The notes beneath the pieces are model-generated. The model searched no databases and was not told the DNA's origin. It saw only the letters and a list, made by a program, of their open reading frames with translations. 64,000 nucleotides of DNA from Fibrobacter sp. UWB16 (lineage in GTDB: Bacteria; Fibrobacterota; Fibrobacteria; Fibrobacterales; Fibrobacteraceae): positions 682,001 through 746,000 of the forward strand of contig NZ_OCMS01000002.1 of assembly GCF_900215325.1 (NCBI RefSeq), in the 5' to 3' direction. Positions within the stretch are counted from its first letter, which is position 1; every line of letters starts with the position of its first letter. A program made the position numbers and the translations under genes. Positions 24,196 to 33,042 of this stretch are shown in pieces.

Positions 24196-25140
24196 ATGAC
24201 GGGGAATTGTAAAAAGAAACGCAAGGCGAGTCGCAGAAAAGCACGTCAGCTTGCAATTTTGAAAAAAGTTGCGGAATTGAAGAAACGAATGTTCTTTGAT
24301 CCGACGTATGATCCTGTTTTCAAGAAAATTTTTGAGAAAATGCAAAACCTCATTCATTTTTTGAATGCAGTTTTGCATTTGGAGGGCGAACATAAATTTG
24401 TTTATGCAGAACATCTTAAGCCAACAATAAATGTGATGACTCCTGCCAAGAATCGAAAAATTGTCCGTTTTGATATTCATGCGCGTACTATGGACGGGCA
24501 ATATATTGATGTGGAAATGCAAAGGGCAAGTCACGAAAATTTTCTTGGTCGTATAGAACTCTATTCTTCATTACTGACGATTAATGCGAAAATCGTCATG
24601 GATAGTGAAATGACGAAAAAGGAACGGATGGCGCATCCATTTCTCATGCCGTACGTTTATTCTATTTGGATATGCAATTTTGAGGTGGATTTTTGCAAGA
24701 GTTATCATGAGGAATTGGCTCTTTTCCGGTGCTCGGACATGGAAAACTCAGCCCCCTTGCCTATCTATCCTCAAAAAAGGTATATTGTAATAGACTTGAC
24801 CAAGTACGCTCCGCAGACGGAACATTCGGCAGAAAATGAGTGGATTGAACTTTTCAAGGATATGCCGACGGCGACACGAATGCCCAAAGGCAAAAGTGAA
24901 GTCATTGAAAAAGTCTACGAGCTTATGAAGGTCGGTAATTCAACGGGTGAATTTATCAAGAAGGTGGCAACGAGTATGATCGATAGAGACGAATTTAATG
25001 CGTGCGTGAGTACCGCTCGCCACGAAGGCGAAGCAAAAGCAAAAGAAAAGTTTGCGGCTCGTGAGAAGAAGATTGCTGAATATCTTCGGTCTCATGGAGT
25101 GTCGGCGAAATTGCTGAATGCCGCGCTAGCAATCAAGTAA
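24196..25140 (+). CDS. Rpn/PD-(D/E)XK nuclease family protein
   Basis: 314 residues from the ATG at 24196, which has GGAG 8 bp upstream; the frame could extend to 24169. It begins with a very basic stretch and then FDPTYDPVFKKIF, the typical opening of the Rpn family (recombination-promoting nuclease, PDDEXK superfamily). The nuclease core is FDIHARTMDGQYIDVEMQR, giving D...E-x-Q as in this family. C-terminal helices (AREKKIAEYLRSHGVS) are also family-typical. It sits just beyond the AT-rich operon, on the same strand. It is annotated in many genomes as a transposase, but no terminal repeats are visible here. Confidence 0.85.
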   Translation: MTGNCKKKRKASRRKARQLAILKKVAELKKRMFFDPTYDPVFKKIFEKMQNLIHFLNAVLHLEGEHKFVYAEHLKPTINVMTPAKNRKIVRFDIHARTMDGQYIDVEMQRASHENFLGRIELYSSLLTINAKIVMDSEMTKKERMAHPFLMPYVYSIWICNFEVDFCKSYHEELALFRCSDMENSAPLPIYPQKRYIVIDLTKYAPQTEHSAENEWIELFKDMPTATRMPKGKSEVIEKVYELMKVGNSTGEFIKKVATSMIDRDEFNACVSTARHEGEAKAKEKFAAREKKIAEYLRSHGVSAKLLNAALAIK

Positions 25141-25155
25141 CAATTTATCAAATAT

Positions 25156-25190
25156 CAAAAAATCCCTGCCACTTGCTGTGACAGGGATCT
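25156..25190 (-). terminator. Intrinsic terminator of the ABC-F gene
   Basis: Arms ATCCCTGTCA / TGGCAGGGAT with a 7-base loop and a T-run on the minus strand. Confidence 0.8.
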
Positions 25191-25197
25191 TAACATT

Positions 25198-25226
25198 GTC
25201 ATACCCGCCACTGTGCGGGCATCTCC
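25198..25226 (+). repeat. Dispersed repeat, P1 type
   Basis: GTCATACCCGCCACTGTGCG then GGCATCTCC, between the ABC-F stop and its terminator. Confidence 0.8.
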
Positions 25227-25247
25227 GTTTAAACAGAGAGCTGCTAA

Positions 25248-26843
25248 TTACTTCTTCTTCGTCTTCTTGGTTTCAAGCCATTCGTCGAAGGTAATGCTGC
25301 GGTCAACAACACCGTTCGGCGTGAGTTCCAAAACGCGGTTCGCGACAGTTTGGACAAATTCATGGTCCTGAGAGCAGAAGATGACCGGTCCCTGGAATGC
25401 CTTGAGACCGTTGTTCAATGCGGTAATGGCTTCCAAGTCGAGGTGTGCGGTCGGTTCGTCGAGGAGCAAGCAGTTGGCGTTCGAGAGCATCATCTTCGAA
25501 AGCATGCAGCGCACCTTTTCACCACCGGAGAGCACGTTTGCGCTCTTGAGGGCTTCTTCACCGGTAAAGAGCATACGGCCGAGGAATCCGCGGATGAACG
25601 TTTCGTCCTGTTCCTTGCTGTATTGGCGCAGCCAATCCACGAGGGAGAGGTCTGTCTTGAAGTAAGCGTCGTTGTTCTTCGGGAAGTAGTTGTAGCTGAT
25701 GGTGTTGCCCCATTTGAGCACTCCGTCCGGAGCCTTGATTTCTTCGGCAATGAGCTGGAAGAATGCGGTCTTGAGTGTATCGTATTCACCGACGAGTGCG
25801 ACTTTGTCCTGGTTGCCGAGCGAGAAGTCGAATCCCTTGCAGATAATGCCGTCGCCGCCGTCAATTGTAGCGTTCTTGACTTCGAGCACAATCTTGCCCG
25901 GTTCGCGGTCCATCTTGAAGTTCACCCACGGGAACTTACGGCTGGAGGCCGGCATTTCTTCGACGGTCATCTTGTCCAAAAGCTTCTTACGGCTGGTGGC
26001 CTGCTTTGCCTTAGCGGCGTTAGAAGCGAAACGGCGGATGAACGCCTTGAGTTCTTCAATCTTTTCTTCTGCGCGGCGGTTCTGGTCCTTGCGCTGCTTC
26101 TGGGCGAGCTGGCTTGCTGCGTACCAGAATTCGTAGTTACCGCCGTAAATGTTGATCTTGCCGTAGTCGATATCGCAAGTGTGCGTGCAGACGGCGTTCA
26201 AGAAGTGACGGTCATGGCTCACCACGATCACGATGTTTTCGAAGCGTTCGAGGTAGTCTTCGAGCCAGCCGACGGTTTCCAAATCAAGGTGGTTCGTCGG
26301 TTCGTCCAAGAGCAAAATGTCCGGGTTGCCAAACAGAGCCTGGGCGAGGAGCACGCGGATCTTCTGGCCGCCATCGAGTTCTGACATCAAGTTGTAGTGG
26401 AATTCTTCGGGAATGCCGAGGCCCTTGAGGAGCACGGCTGCGTTGGAATCGGCTTCGTAACCGCCGATTTCGCCAAAGCGCGTTTCGATTTCCATGGCCT
26501 GCATGCCCTGTTCTTCGGTCATTTCAGGGAGGGCGTAAAGTTCATCGCGCTTTTTGCTAAGTTCGTAGAGCTCCGGGAAACCCATCATTACGGTTTCGAG
26601 GACTGTGTTGTTTTCGTAGGCAAAGTGGTCCTGCTTCAAAACGGCGATACGTTCGCCCGGGTCCTTCGTGACTTCACCCGTGTTCGGTTCGAGTTCGCCC
26701 GAAAGAATCTTGAGGAATGTGGACTTGCCGGCACCGTTTGCGCCGATGACACCGTAGCAGTTGCCTCTCTTGAAGGAAAGGTTCACTTCCTTGAAGAGGA
26801 CGCGGCTACCATATTGAAGACTGACATTAGAAACATTAAGCAT
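25248..26843 (-). CDS. ABC-F family ATPase (YbiT-like)
   Basis: Soluble protein of 531 residues with two ATPase domains and no membrane part. Domain 1: Walker A GANGAGKST near 37, signature LDGGQKIRVLLAQ, Walker B ILLLDEPTNHLD. Domain 2: signature LSGGEKVRCMLSK and LLLDEPTAHLD. Its P-loop region (ALVGEYDTLKTAFFQ) is degenerate. The linker between domains is basic and helical. ABC-F proteins bind the ribosome E site and relieve stalling; the degenerate second P-loop is known in the YbiT branch. Stands alone between repeats. Confidence 0.9.
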   Translation of the reverse strand: MLNVSNVSLQYGSRVLFKEVNLSFKRGNCYGVIGANGAGKSTFLKILSGELEPNTGEVTKDPGERIAVLKQDHFAYENNTVLETVMMGFPELYELSKKRDELYALPEMTEEQGMQAMEIETRFGEIGGYEADSNAAVLLKGLGIPEEFHYNLMSELDGGQKIRVLLAQALFGNPDILLLDEPTNHLDLETVGWLEDYLERFENIVIVVSHDRHFLNAVCTHTCDIDYGKINIYGGNYEFWYAASQLAQKQRKDQNRRAEEKIEELKAFIRRFASNAAKAKQATSRKKLLDKMTVEEMPASSRKFPWVNFKMDREPGKIVLEVKNATIDGGDGIICKGFDFSLGNQDKVALVGEYDTLKTAFFQLIAEEIKAPDGVLKWGNTISYNYFPKNNDAYFKTDLSLVDWLRQYSKEQDETFIRGFLGRMLFTGEEALKSANVLSGGEKVRCMLSKMMLSNANCLLLDEPTAHLDLEAITALNNGLKAFQGPVIFCSQDHEFVQTVANRVLELTPNGVVDRSITFDEWLETKKTKKK

Positions 26844-26923
26844 GGCGCCAAAGATAGTAAATTGTGGGTCGGGATTGTAGGGGGCTTGGGCTTTGCTAGC
26901 CCGAAAAAGCTATTATTAAACGT

Positions 26924-26990
26924 GTCATCCTGAACAACGCGAAGGATCCAGTAGAAAAACCGTCATTCCGAGCATCGCGAGGAATCCAGT
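26924..26990 (+). repeat. Two adjacent P2 repeats
   Basis: 26924-26952 (GTCATCCTGAACAACGCG, AAGGATCCAGT) and 26962-26990 (GTCATTCCGAGCATCGCG, AGGAATCCAGT), directly before the CAP-domain lipoprotein gene. Confidence 0.8.
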
Positions 26991-27007
26991 TGTTTTTTAG
27001 GTTTACT

Positions 27008-27676
27008 ATGAAAATTAATTTATTTAAAAATATGGTGGAGCTCGCAATCTGTGCCTCACTCGCTTTTGTTATTTCGGGATGTTCCGATGAACGTCATGTG
27101 GTGTCTATCGATGTAACAGAAGTCACTGATGAAGAAGTCACTGATGAAGAAGTCACTGATGATGAAGGCTCGTCTACTGAGAAAAGTTCGTCTTCGTCCT
27201 CGGCAAAATCATCCTCTTCTTCTGCGGAAAAGTCCTTTTTCAGTAAAACTTGGCGCGAAGATTGCCTTGCGAAAATCAACGAATATCGTGCAACCGAGAA
27301 TCTCGATCCGCTGACATTCGCACCAGAAGAAAAGCAAACCTGCACTGACAATCAAGCTGCCGACGACCTCGCTTCGAATAAAGCTCACGGTCATTTTGGT
27401 GATTGCGGCGAAGGTGCGCAAAATTCGGGTCCTAACTTTAGCACCTCTTGGCGCAAAACTGCAACAGAAGCAACCGATGCTTTCCTCAAGATGATGTGGG
27501 AAGATGAAAAGGCTCTTGTGGTAAGCGGTGAGCGCGATCCCGACAAAAAAGAGGATTATTCCTATATCGGCCATTACCTGAACATGAAGGGCAATTACAA
27601 AACGGTCGCTTGTGGTATTGCTCTCACGGAAGATAGTAAAAAAGGCTGGCTGAATATTAATTTTTTCAGAAAGTAA
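27008..27676 (+). CDS. Lipoprotein with CAP/SCP domain
   Basis: 222 residues from the ATG at 27008. The lipobox is VISGC, with Cys at about residue 25. Next come an acidic triple repeat (DEEVT) and a Ser/Lys linker (SSSSSSAKSSSSSAEK), typical of Fibrobacter surface proteins. Residues 85-220 form a CAP (SCP/PR1) domain: CLAKINEYRATENLDPL, the HGHFG His, and FLKMMWEDEKA. CAP proteins of bacteria are often cell-wall or adhesion associated; their activity is mostly unknown. Start preceded by AGG only; P2 repeats lie just upstream. Confidence 0.8.
   Translation: MKINLFKNMVELAICASLAFVISGCSDERHVVSIDVTEVTDEEVTDEEVTDDEGSSTEKSSSSSSAKSSSSSAEKSFFSKTWREDCLAKINEYRATENLDPLTFAPEEKQTCTDNQAADDLASNKAHGHFGDCGEGAQNSGPNFSTSWRKTATEATDAFLKMMWEDEKALVVSGERDPDKKEDYSYIGHYLNMKGNYKTVACGIALTEDSKKGWLNINFFRK
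27119..27163 (+). repeat. Tandem repeat, 3 x 15 bp, within the CAP lipoprotein gene
   Basis: Unit GAAGTCACTGATGAA three times, the last slightly changed. It encodes the acidic DEEVT repeats and may vary in copy number. Confidence 0.75.
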
Positions 27677-27743
27677 AAACCTAATAAAATTGTAAGAAAT
27701 TCCCATGATGATTAGTCATATGGAAATTATTTTGTAATATAAG

Positions 27744-27772
27744 CCCCATTTACTTAATGGGGTCTTTTTTTT
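27744..27772 (+). terminator. Intrinsic terminator after the CAP lipoprotein gene
   Basis: Stem CCCCATT / AATGGGG with loop TACTT, then TCTTTTTTTT. Confidence 0.85.
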
Positions 27773-27779
27773 ATCTTTG
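27772..27779 (+). promoter_or_regulatory. TATCTTTG element 5 bp before a start codon
   Basis: Matches the FCB TAnnTTTG -7 element, right after the terminator T-run. The ATG at 27785 would sit at or near the transcription start, suggesting a leaderless mRNA. No -33 TTTG is seen at the usual distance. Confidence 0.4.
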
Positions 27780-27784
27780 TCCCC

Positions 27785-28555
27785 ATGAGTTTAAAGTCAA
27801 AATTTTTCATTTTTTTGTTGACGTTTGTTGCGCTTGCTTATTCGGCAGCTCCTGCGGATTCTACTAAACCTTCGAAAAAGGGCGGGCTTCTTGGTAGCCT
27901 TTATCCAGTTGAAGAGGATGAGGCAATCCATCGTGGAAATATCCTCACGGGCGCAACGCTTTTCTTGCTTCAAGGAAATTCTGACGAAGATGCGCTGAAC
28001 ATTCTGTTTGGTGATATTTACAAGGCCGAAGGTTATACTTTTACCGCCGAAGTTTTTGGTGGATATTTTATTCGTGATGCTATGGCGATTGGCGCTCGTG
28101 CTGGGTACAGTCGTACATATGTAGATATCGACTATTCAATCCTCGAAGATCTGGCCGATGTTAAGGAACATCGCAAGTATGTGAGTAACGGTTTTTTTGT
28201 TCAGCCGTTCCTCAAGAACTATTTGAAAGTATTTGATTCCAAGACGATTTACTTTTTTAACGAAACTTCGCTTACGGTAGAATATTCCTACGGTATCTCG
28301 CAATCGGATGATGGCAAGGATGTTTCGAAAACGAAAAATCATGGCTGGACGTTTAAGTTTGGCATTAATCCTGGCCTGAGTATTATGGTGCTGGATCGTT
28401 TGGCGTTTGAAACTTCAGTCGGACTTTTGGGCTTGAACTCTTCGTGGATTGTAGTTGAAGAAAATGGTGAAAAACGCAGTGAAGTTTCTTACAACATTGT
28501 GAATTTTAAGATAAACTTATTGGCCCTTGATTTCTCGTTGGTGTATTTCTTCTAG
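27785..28555 (+). CDS. Secreted beta-barrel-like outer-membrane protein
   Basis: 256 residues with a signal peptide (MSLKSKFFIFLLTFVALAYSA). The mature part begins with a short charged region and continues as alternating strands with glycine turns (YTFTAEVFGGYFIRDAMAIG, AGYSRTYVDIDYS), ending in a strand that closes with VYFF, as beta-barrels do. It looks like a small outer-membrane beta-barrel, but the family is not recognised. No Shine-Dalgarno precedes the ATG. The PCMD lipoprotein gene follows after 9 bp, so the two are probably co-transcribed. Confidence 0.65.
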   Translation: MSLKSKFFIFLLTFVALAYSAAPADSTKPSKKGGLLGSLYPVEEDEAIHRGNILTGATLFLLQGNSDEDALNILFGDIYKAEGYTFTAEVFGGYFIRDAMAIGARAGYSRTYVDIDYSILEDLADVKEHRKYVSNGFFVQPFLKNYLKVFDSKTIYFFNETSLTVEYSYGISQSDDGKDVSKTKNHGWTFKFGINPGLSIMVLDRLAFETSVGLLGLNSSWIVVEENGEKRSEVSYNIVNFKINLLALDFSLVYFF

Positions 28556-28564
28556 GAGTTTGTA

Positions 28565-30448
28565 ATGTTGTTAGAAAATTTTAATCGCACGAAAAATGGA
28601 TATTGTGCTAGTGCTGCGCTCTCGCTCCTTGGACTTGTCGCAATTGTACTTTTGAATGGATGTTCGGCAGATTACGATACATTTGGGGCATCGGATTACC
28701 GCAATTTAGAAGAAATTTCGTTTGCAGAACAGGATGGCTCATCTGCTGTATATTCGGCAGAACATCGCATGGAATTTGATTTTGTAGCACCGCCAGAATC
28801 GCTTGATACCTGGGATTCTGTGACAGTCGAAAATATCGATATGAGTCATTTTGCATCACTCTATTTGGTTGATGGTAAAATTGAGGAATTCCCGACGGAT
28901 TCTTTGGCGCTGGATTCTTTGACGAAAAAGGTTTCTCGTTCAAAAAAAGCGGTAAGAGTTGGCGATAAAATTCAAGTCCCTAGCGACCATATTGTTTATG
29001 TCGTTGTTGTTTCCGAAAGCGGGAAAAAATCAATTTGGCAGTTAGTGTTGAACGTTCCAGAACTCGAACCGGTAAGCAGTTCCTCTTCTGCAAAATCTGC
29101 AAAGTCTAGTAGCTCCGCGAAAAGTTCTGCTTCTAGTAGTGCATCGAGTAGTTCCACAAAATCCGCAACGTCAAGTAGTGTGTCGAGCAGTTCCACGAAA
29201 AAATCGAGCAGTTCAAATAGCGACGAATCTCCTGACTCTAGTGACTCTCGTGAATCCAGCGATTCTCAAAACTCTAGCAGCTCCACGAAAAAATCGAGCA
29301 GTTCAAATAGCGACGAATCTCGCGAATCTAGCGACGAATCTCGTGAATCCAGCGACTCCCGCGAATCCAGCGATTCTCAAAACTCTAGCAGTTCTGACGC
29401 AGAAGAACCCGTCGAATCTAGCGACTCTCACGAAGCCGTTGCTCCGCGCGTTCTTTCGCTTTCTATCGCAGGCAAGTCTGCCGAATTTGATGCAGAACGC
29501 AAAACGTTCCATGTGGACGATTTGGATTTCCGTACAGATCTCACAGCGCTTGAACTTTCTGAAATGGAACTTCCAGAAGGCGCTACTGCAAATGTCGAAG
29601 TGGGCGAGTCTTACGACTTTGGCGCGGGCGTTCAAGTGACTGTCACGAATGCAAACGACGAATCTGAAACGTACACTATCAAGGCGGGCTATCAGCTGCC
29701 GGGATCAAATTTCAATTCCTGGAAAGGTAACAATGTCACGCCAGATTCCATCTGGGGCAATGCCAATACCATTTTAACGACGACAGAAAAAATCACGTCT
29801 GGCTCCATGATCGGTGCTCAAATCCAAACGAGTTCTGCTCTTACCAAAATGGCTAGCGGTAGCCTTTACACGGCTGACTTTAACCCCAAGGGTGTTGGGA
29901 CGCTTTCGATGGCGAGTTCTTCGACATGGCCCGATGGCAATGAACTCCTGGATTTCGGCAAGCCTTTTAACGCCCGCCCGGAATTTATGGAAGTCAAGTT
30001 CAGCTACGATAGCAAGGGCGATAGCTGCGACATTTACATCCTTCTTGAAAATCGCACCGGCGACAAGAACGTCAATCGCAAATCAAGTGACGTGAACAAG
30101 CTGGTCGCTTCCGCTTGGTTCCGCTCCGCAAAGGCGGATAATTCCGGCCGCGAAAATCCTGATGTCGTTAGCGTCTCGGAACCGGACGAAAACAAGATGC
30201 GTACGCTCCGTCTCAAGCTCCAGTACGGCGAGCCGCTCGCAGGCTCACCGATTGAAAATTCTTCGACGTTCAACACGAAACTTGAATCCTCGAACAAGTC
30301 CGCCATCAATAACGGCTTGGTGCAGGGGACAGGTGATGAGCCCGTGACTCATATTCGCGTCGTTTTTGCTTCGAGTGCCGATGGAAACCATTATAAGGGT
30401 ACAAAGGGGGCGATACTCGTTATTGACGAAATGAAACTTATTTATTAG
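28565..30448 (+). CDS. Ser-rich lipoprotein with C-terminal PCMD domain
   Basis: 627 residues. Lipobox LLNGC with Cys at about residue 33. Residues 40-155 are two beta-rich regions. Residues 165-290 are a Ser/Asp/Glu/Lys linker made of repeated SSSTKKSSSSNSDES and SRESSDS units. The C-terminal 240 residues match the PCMD domain (putative carbohydrate metabolism domain, usually on Bacteroidetes surface lipoproteins), with LPGSNFNSWKGNN at its start and AILVIDEMKLIY at its end. It is probably an outer-membrane surface protein that binds glycans. It lies 9 bp after the barrel gene, which may be its partner. Confidence 0.8.
   Translation: MLLENFNRTKNGYCASAALSLLGLVAIVLLNGCSADYDTFGASDYRNLEEISFAEQDGSSAVYSAEHRMEFDFVAPPESLDTWDSVTVENIDMSHFASLYLVDGKIEEFPTDSLALDSLTKKVSRSKKAVRVGDKIQVPSDHIVYVVVVSESGKKSIWQLVLNVPELEPVSSSSSAKSAKSSSSAKSSASSSASSSSTKSATSSSVSSSSTKKSSSSNSDESPDSSDSRESSDSQNSSSSTKKSSSSNSDESRESSDESRESSDSRESSDSQNSSSSDAEEPVESSDSHEAVAPRVLSLSIAGKSAEFDAERKTFHVDDLDFRTDLTALELSEMELPEGATANVEVGESYDFGAGVQVTVTNANDESETYTIKAGYQLPGSNFNSWKGNNVTPDSIWGNANTILTTTEKITSGSMIGAQIQTSSALTKMASGSLYTADFNPKGVGTLSMASSSTWPDGNELLDFGKPFNARPEFMEVKFSYDSKGDSCDIYILLENRTGDKNVNRKSSDVNKLVASAWFRSAKADNSGRENPDVVSVSEPDENKMRTLRLKLQYGEPLAGSPIENSSTFNTKLESSNKSAINNGLVQGTGDEPVTHIRVVFASSADGNHYKGTKGAILVIDEMKLIY
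29183..29391 (+). repeat. Imperfect tandem repeats in the Ser linker coding region
   Basis: A 41-bp block at 29191-29231 recurs at 29281-29321 (period 90 bp, one mismatch). A 29-bp block at 29252-29280 recurs exactly at 29363-29391 (offset 111 bp). Recombination between these would lengthen or shorten the linker in frame. Confidence 0.8.
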
Positions 30449-30522
30449 TCCATATATTATATAATACTCACAAGGGTTCCCAAACTTTCGGCTTTTAACT
30501 AACTTTTAATTAAGGTTAGAAA

Positions 30523-32019
30523 ATGATACGAAAGTTATATCTCCCTCTTCTTATTGCACTGTTCTCGCTCGCGCTCACATCGTGCCAAAGCGAGAAACAG
30601 ACCGTCATCCCTAACAGGGTTCATTCCATCAGCGATCTCGGCCACAAAAAAGTGGGCGTGCAGATTGGCAACACCGCCGATATCTACGCATCGGACTTTG
30701 GTGGCGACACGGCTAAAATCGATGTCGAACGCTACACGAAGCTTGCCGATGCCGTGCAGGCACTGTTGCAGGGGAAGATTGACGCGGTCATGAGTGACGA
30801 CCAGCCCGCCAAGGCTTTCGTGCTCCAGAATCCGTCGCTTCGCATTCTCGAAGAAGTCTTCGTCGAAGAAATGTATGCAGGCGTTGTCGCGAAGGGCAAC
30901 GAAGCGCTTTTGGATTCAGTGAACCAGGCGCTTGAAGCGATGAAGAAGGATGGCGTTTACGATTCCCTCTTCAATACGTACATTTACCGTTCGGGCAATT
31001 ACCACTACCAGAAAAAAGTGACCGAAGGCCCGAAGCTCGTTGTTTCGACCAACGCTCAGTTCCCGCCGTACGAATACTACGAGAACACAAAGATTGTCGG
31101 TCTCGATATCGAAATCGTGAATTACATTGCCGACTACCTCAACCGTACCGTTGAAATTCAGGACATTGAATTTGACGCGATTATCAATGCGGTTGCATCG
31201 GGCAAGGCTGATGTCGGTTTCTCGGGATTCACCGTTACCGAAGAACGCAAAAAGTCCATCAACTTTACGACTCCGTACACGCTCTCGAAAGTCGTCGTGA
31301 TTGTTCGCGGTGACCAAGCTGTCGAAAGCGAAGAAAGTTTTGGCGATCATGTCTACAAGAATTTCGTGAAGGATTCCCGCTGGAAGTTCATTGTCGAAGG
31401 TCTCCGCAACACGCTTGTGATTTCGTTCTTTGCGGCTCTCCTCGGTATCATGATTGGCTTTGTGATTGCGCAGATTCGTACGAGCAACGAATTCAACGGC
31501 CGTTTCAAGGTGCTGAACTGGTTTGCTAAGGCTTACCTTGCCGTGATTCGCGGTACACCGATGATGATCCAGCTCCTCATCATTTACTACATCGTCTTCT
31601 CGTCGGTGAACATCAACAAGATTCTCGTCGCGATTGTTGCTTTTGGCATCAACTCGGGCGCCTACGTTTCTGAAATCATCCGCAGCGGTATCAAGGGCGT
31701 AGACCCGGGACAGATTGAAGCGGGCCGTAGTCTTGGCCTCAAGTTTCGCACAGTCCTTTATTACATCGTTTACCCGCAGGCGTTCAAGAACTCGCTTCCT
31801 GCTCTCACGAACGAGTTTATCTCGCTCATCAAGGAAACATCCATTTGCGGTTACATCGGCCTTACCGACCTTACTCGCGGTGGCGATATCATCCGCAGTA
31901 TGACTTACGAAGCCATGCTCCCGCTCCTTGCTGTGGCAGCTATTTACTTTATCATTGTCGCCGGGCTTTCGGCTTGTGTTGCAAAACTTGAAAAGAGGTT
32001 GAAGAAAAATGAACGCTAA
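30523..32019 (+). CDS. Amino-acid ABC transporter: permuted binding domain fused to permease
   Basis: 498 residues. Lipoprotein-like signal ending at Cys21 (LALTSC). Residues 33-157 match the second half of a family-3 solute-binding protein ([20 protein letters not shown], then [15 protein letters not shown]). Residues 170-263 match the first half ([49 protein letters not shown]). So the halves are in reverse order. Residues 275-495 are a HisM/GlnP-type permease ([39 protein letters not shown]). Polar amino acids are the likely substrate. The ATPase gene overlaps its 3' end by 11 bp. Confidence 0.88.
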   Translation: MIRKLYLPLLIALFSLALTSCQSEKQTVIPNRVHSISDLGHKKVGVQIGNTADIYASDFGGDTAKIDVERYTKLADAVQALLQGKIDAVMSDDQPAKAFVLQNPSLRILEEVFVEEMYAGVVAKGNEALLDSVNQALEAMKKDGVYDSLFNTYIYRSGNYHYQKKVTEGPKLVVSTNAQFPPYEYYENTKIVGLDIEIVNYIADYLNRTVEIQDIEFDAIINAVASGKADVGFSGFTVTEERKKSINFTTPYTLSKVVVIVRGDQAVESEESFGDHVYKNFVKDSRWKFIVEGLRNTLVISFFAALLGIMIGFVIAQIRTSNEFNGRFKVLNWFAKAYLAVIRGTPMMIQLLIIYYIVFSSVNINKILVAIVAFGINSGAYVSEIIRSGIKGVDPGQIEAGRSLGLKFRTVLYYIVYPQAFKNSLPALTNEFISLIKETSICGYIGLTDLTRGGDIIRSMTYEAMLPLLAVAAIYFIIVAGLSACVAKLEKRLKKNER

Positions 32020-32755
32020 TGCAGAAACTTTAATCCAGGTCAAGAACCTTTGCAAATCTTACGGTGACAAGCAAATCCTCAAGGGTATTTCGCTTGATAT
32101 CCATCGCGGTGACGTGATTGCTATTATCGGCCCGTCTGGTTGTGGTAAGTCGACGTTCTTGCGCCAGCTGAATTTGCTGGAGCACCCGACGAGCGGCGAT
32201 ATCCTTTTGGATGGCAAGAGCATTTTGGCGAAGGATGTTTCGAAGCCTTCGATTCGCGAGCGCGTTGGCATGGTTTTCCAGCAGTTCAACCTGTTCAAGA
32301 ACATGACCGCACTCAAGAACATCATGTTTGCGCCAGTGAAACTCGGGCGTTTGTCCAAGGCAGATGCCGAAACGCGTGCTCGTGAACTCTTGAAGCGCGT
32401 GGGTCTCTTGGACCGTGCAGACCATTATCCGGCACAGCTTTCGGGCGGTCAGCAGCAGCGTATCGCAATAGCCCGTGCTATGGCAATGCAGCCCGAAGCC
32501 ATCCTCTTTGATGAACCGACGAGTGCTTTGGACCCGGAAATGGTGGGCGAGGTGCTCAAGATTATGAAGGACCTTGCAAAGTCCGGCATGACGATGATCG
32601 TTGTAACGCACGAAATGAGCTTTGCCCGTGAAGTGGCAAACCGTGTGCTCTTCTTTGCCGACGGTTACGTTAAGGAAGACGGATCCCCTGAAGAAGTCTT
32701 CGACAACCCGAAGGACACCCGCCTCAAGGAATTCTTGTCCGCACTCAAGAAGTAG
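32009..32755 (+). CDS. glnQ: Amino-acid ABC transporter ATPase, GlnQ/HisP type
   Basis: 248 residues: Walker [10 protein letters not shown] near 42, Q-loop FQQFNLF, signature [14 protein letters not shown], Walker [14 protein letters not shown], and the switch His in VVTHEMSF. This is the full set for a polar amino-acid uptake ATPase. It partners the fused binding-protein/permease encoded just upstream. The 11-bp overlap implies translational coupling. Confidence 0.95.
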   Translation: MNANAETLIQVKNLCKSYGDKQILKGISLDIHRGDVIAIIGPSGCGKSTFLRQLNLLEHPTSGDILLDGKSILAKDVSKPSIRERVGMVFQQFNLFKNMTALKNIMFAPVKLGRLSKADAETRARELLKRVGLLDRADHYPAQLSGGQQQRIAIARAMAMQPEAILFDEPTSALDPEMVGEVLKIMKDLAKSGMTMIVVTHEMSFAREVANRVLFFADGYVKEDGSPEEVFDNPKDTRLKEFLSALKK

Positions 32756-32782
32756 ACTGTCGCGGCACTCCCGCATTAAGTT

Positions 32783-32811
32783 GTCATCCCGGACTCCGTT
32801 CCGGGATCACC
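32783..32811 (+). repeat. Dispersed repeat, P1 type, plus P2 fragments
   Basis: GTCATCCCGGACTCCGTTCC then GGGATCACC. Further fragments follow to about 32945, including GTCATCCTGACGCTGAAGG, without the usual ends. Confidence 0.75.
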
Positions 32812-32962
32812 ATTATTTGTCATCCCCGCCTTATTTCTTCGTCATCCTGACGCTGAAGGCGGAAGACAACTCAAAAGGCGAGTGTTGCGACCATGCTTGC
32901 ATGGGCATAACCGAGCCAAAGAGTTGGGGCGTAGCCCCATCCAGTTAAGTTTTAATGACGAT

Positions 32963-33000
32963 AAAAACTAGAAACCCCGGTTTTAAAACCGGGGTCTCTT
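32963..33000. terminator. Palindromic terminator between glnQ and a lipoprotein gene
   Basis: A perfect 22-bp palindrome at 32974-32995 (arms ACCCCGGTTTT) followed by CTCTTT on the plus strand. It serves convergent transcripts. Confidence 0.6.
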
Positions 33001-33042
33001 TAAACGCGTGCATCTTGTCGGCATTTAGCCGGCGTTCAGCGC

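Noticed and set aside
24196-25140. Rpn-type gene as an active transposon
   Set aside because: No terminal inverted repeats or target duplications were seen around it.
29183-29391. CRISPR-like regular repeats
   Set aside because: The repeats are coding, in frame and without unique spacers; no cas genes are present.
32622-32948. 108-codon frame at the end of glnQ
   Set aside because: It overlaps glnQ in another frame and then translates repeats.
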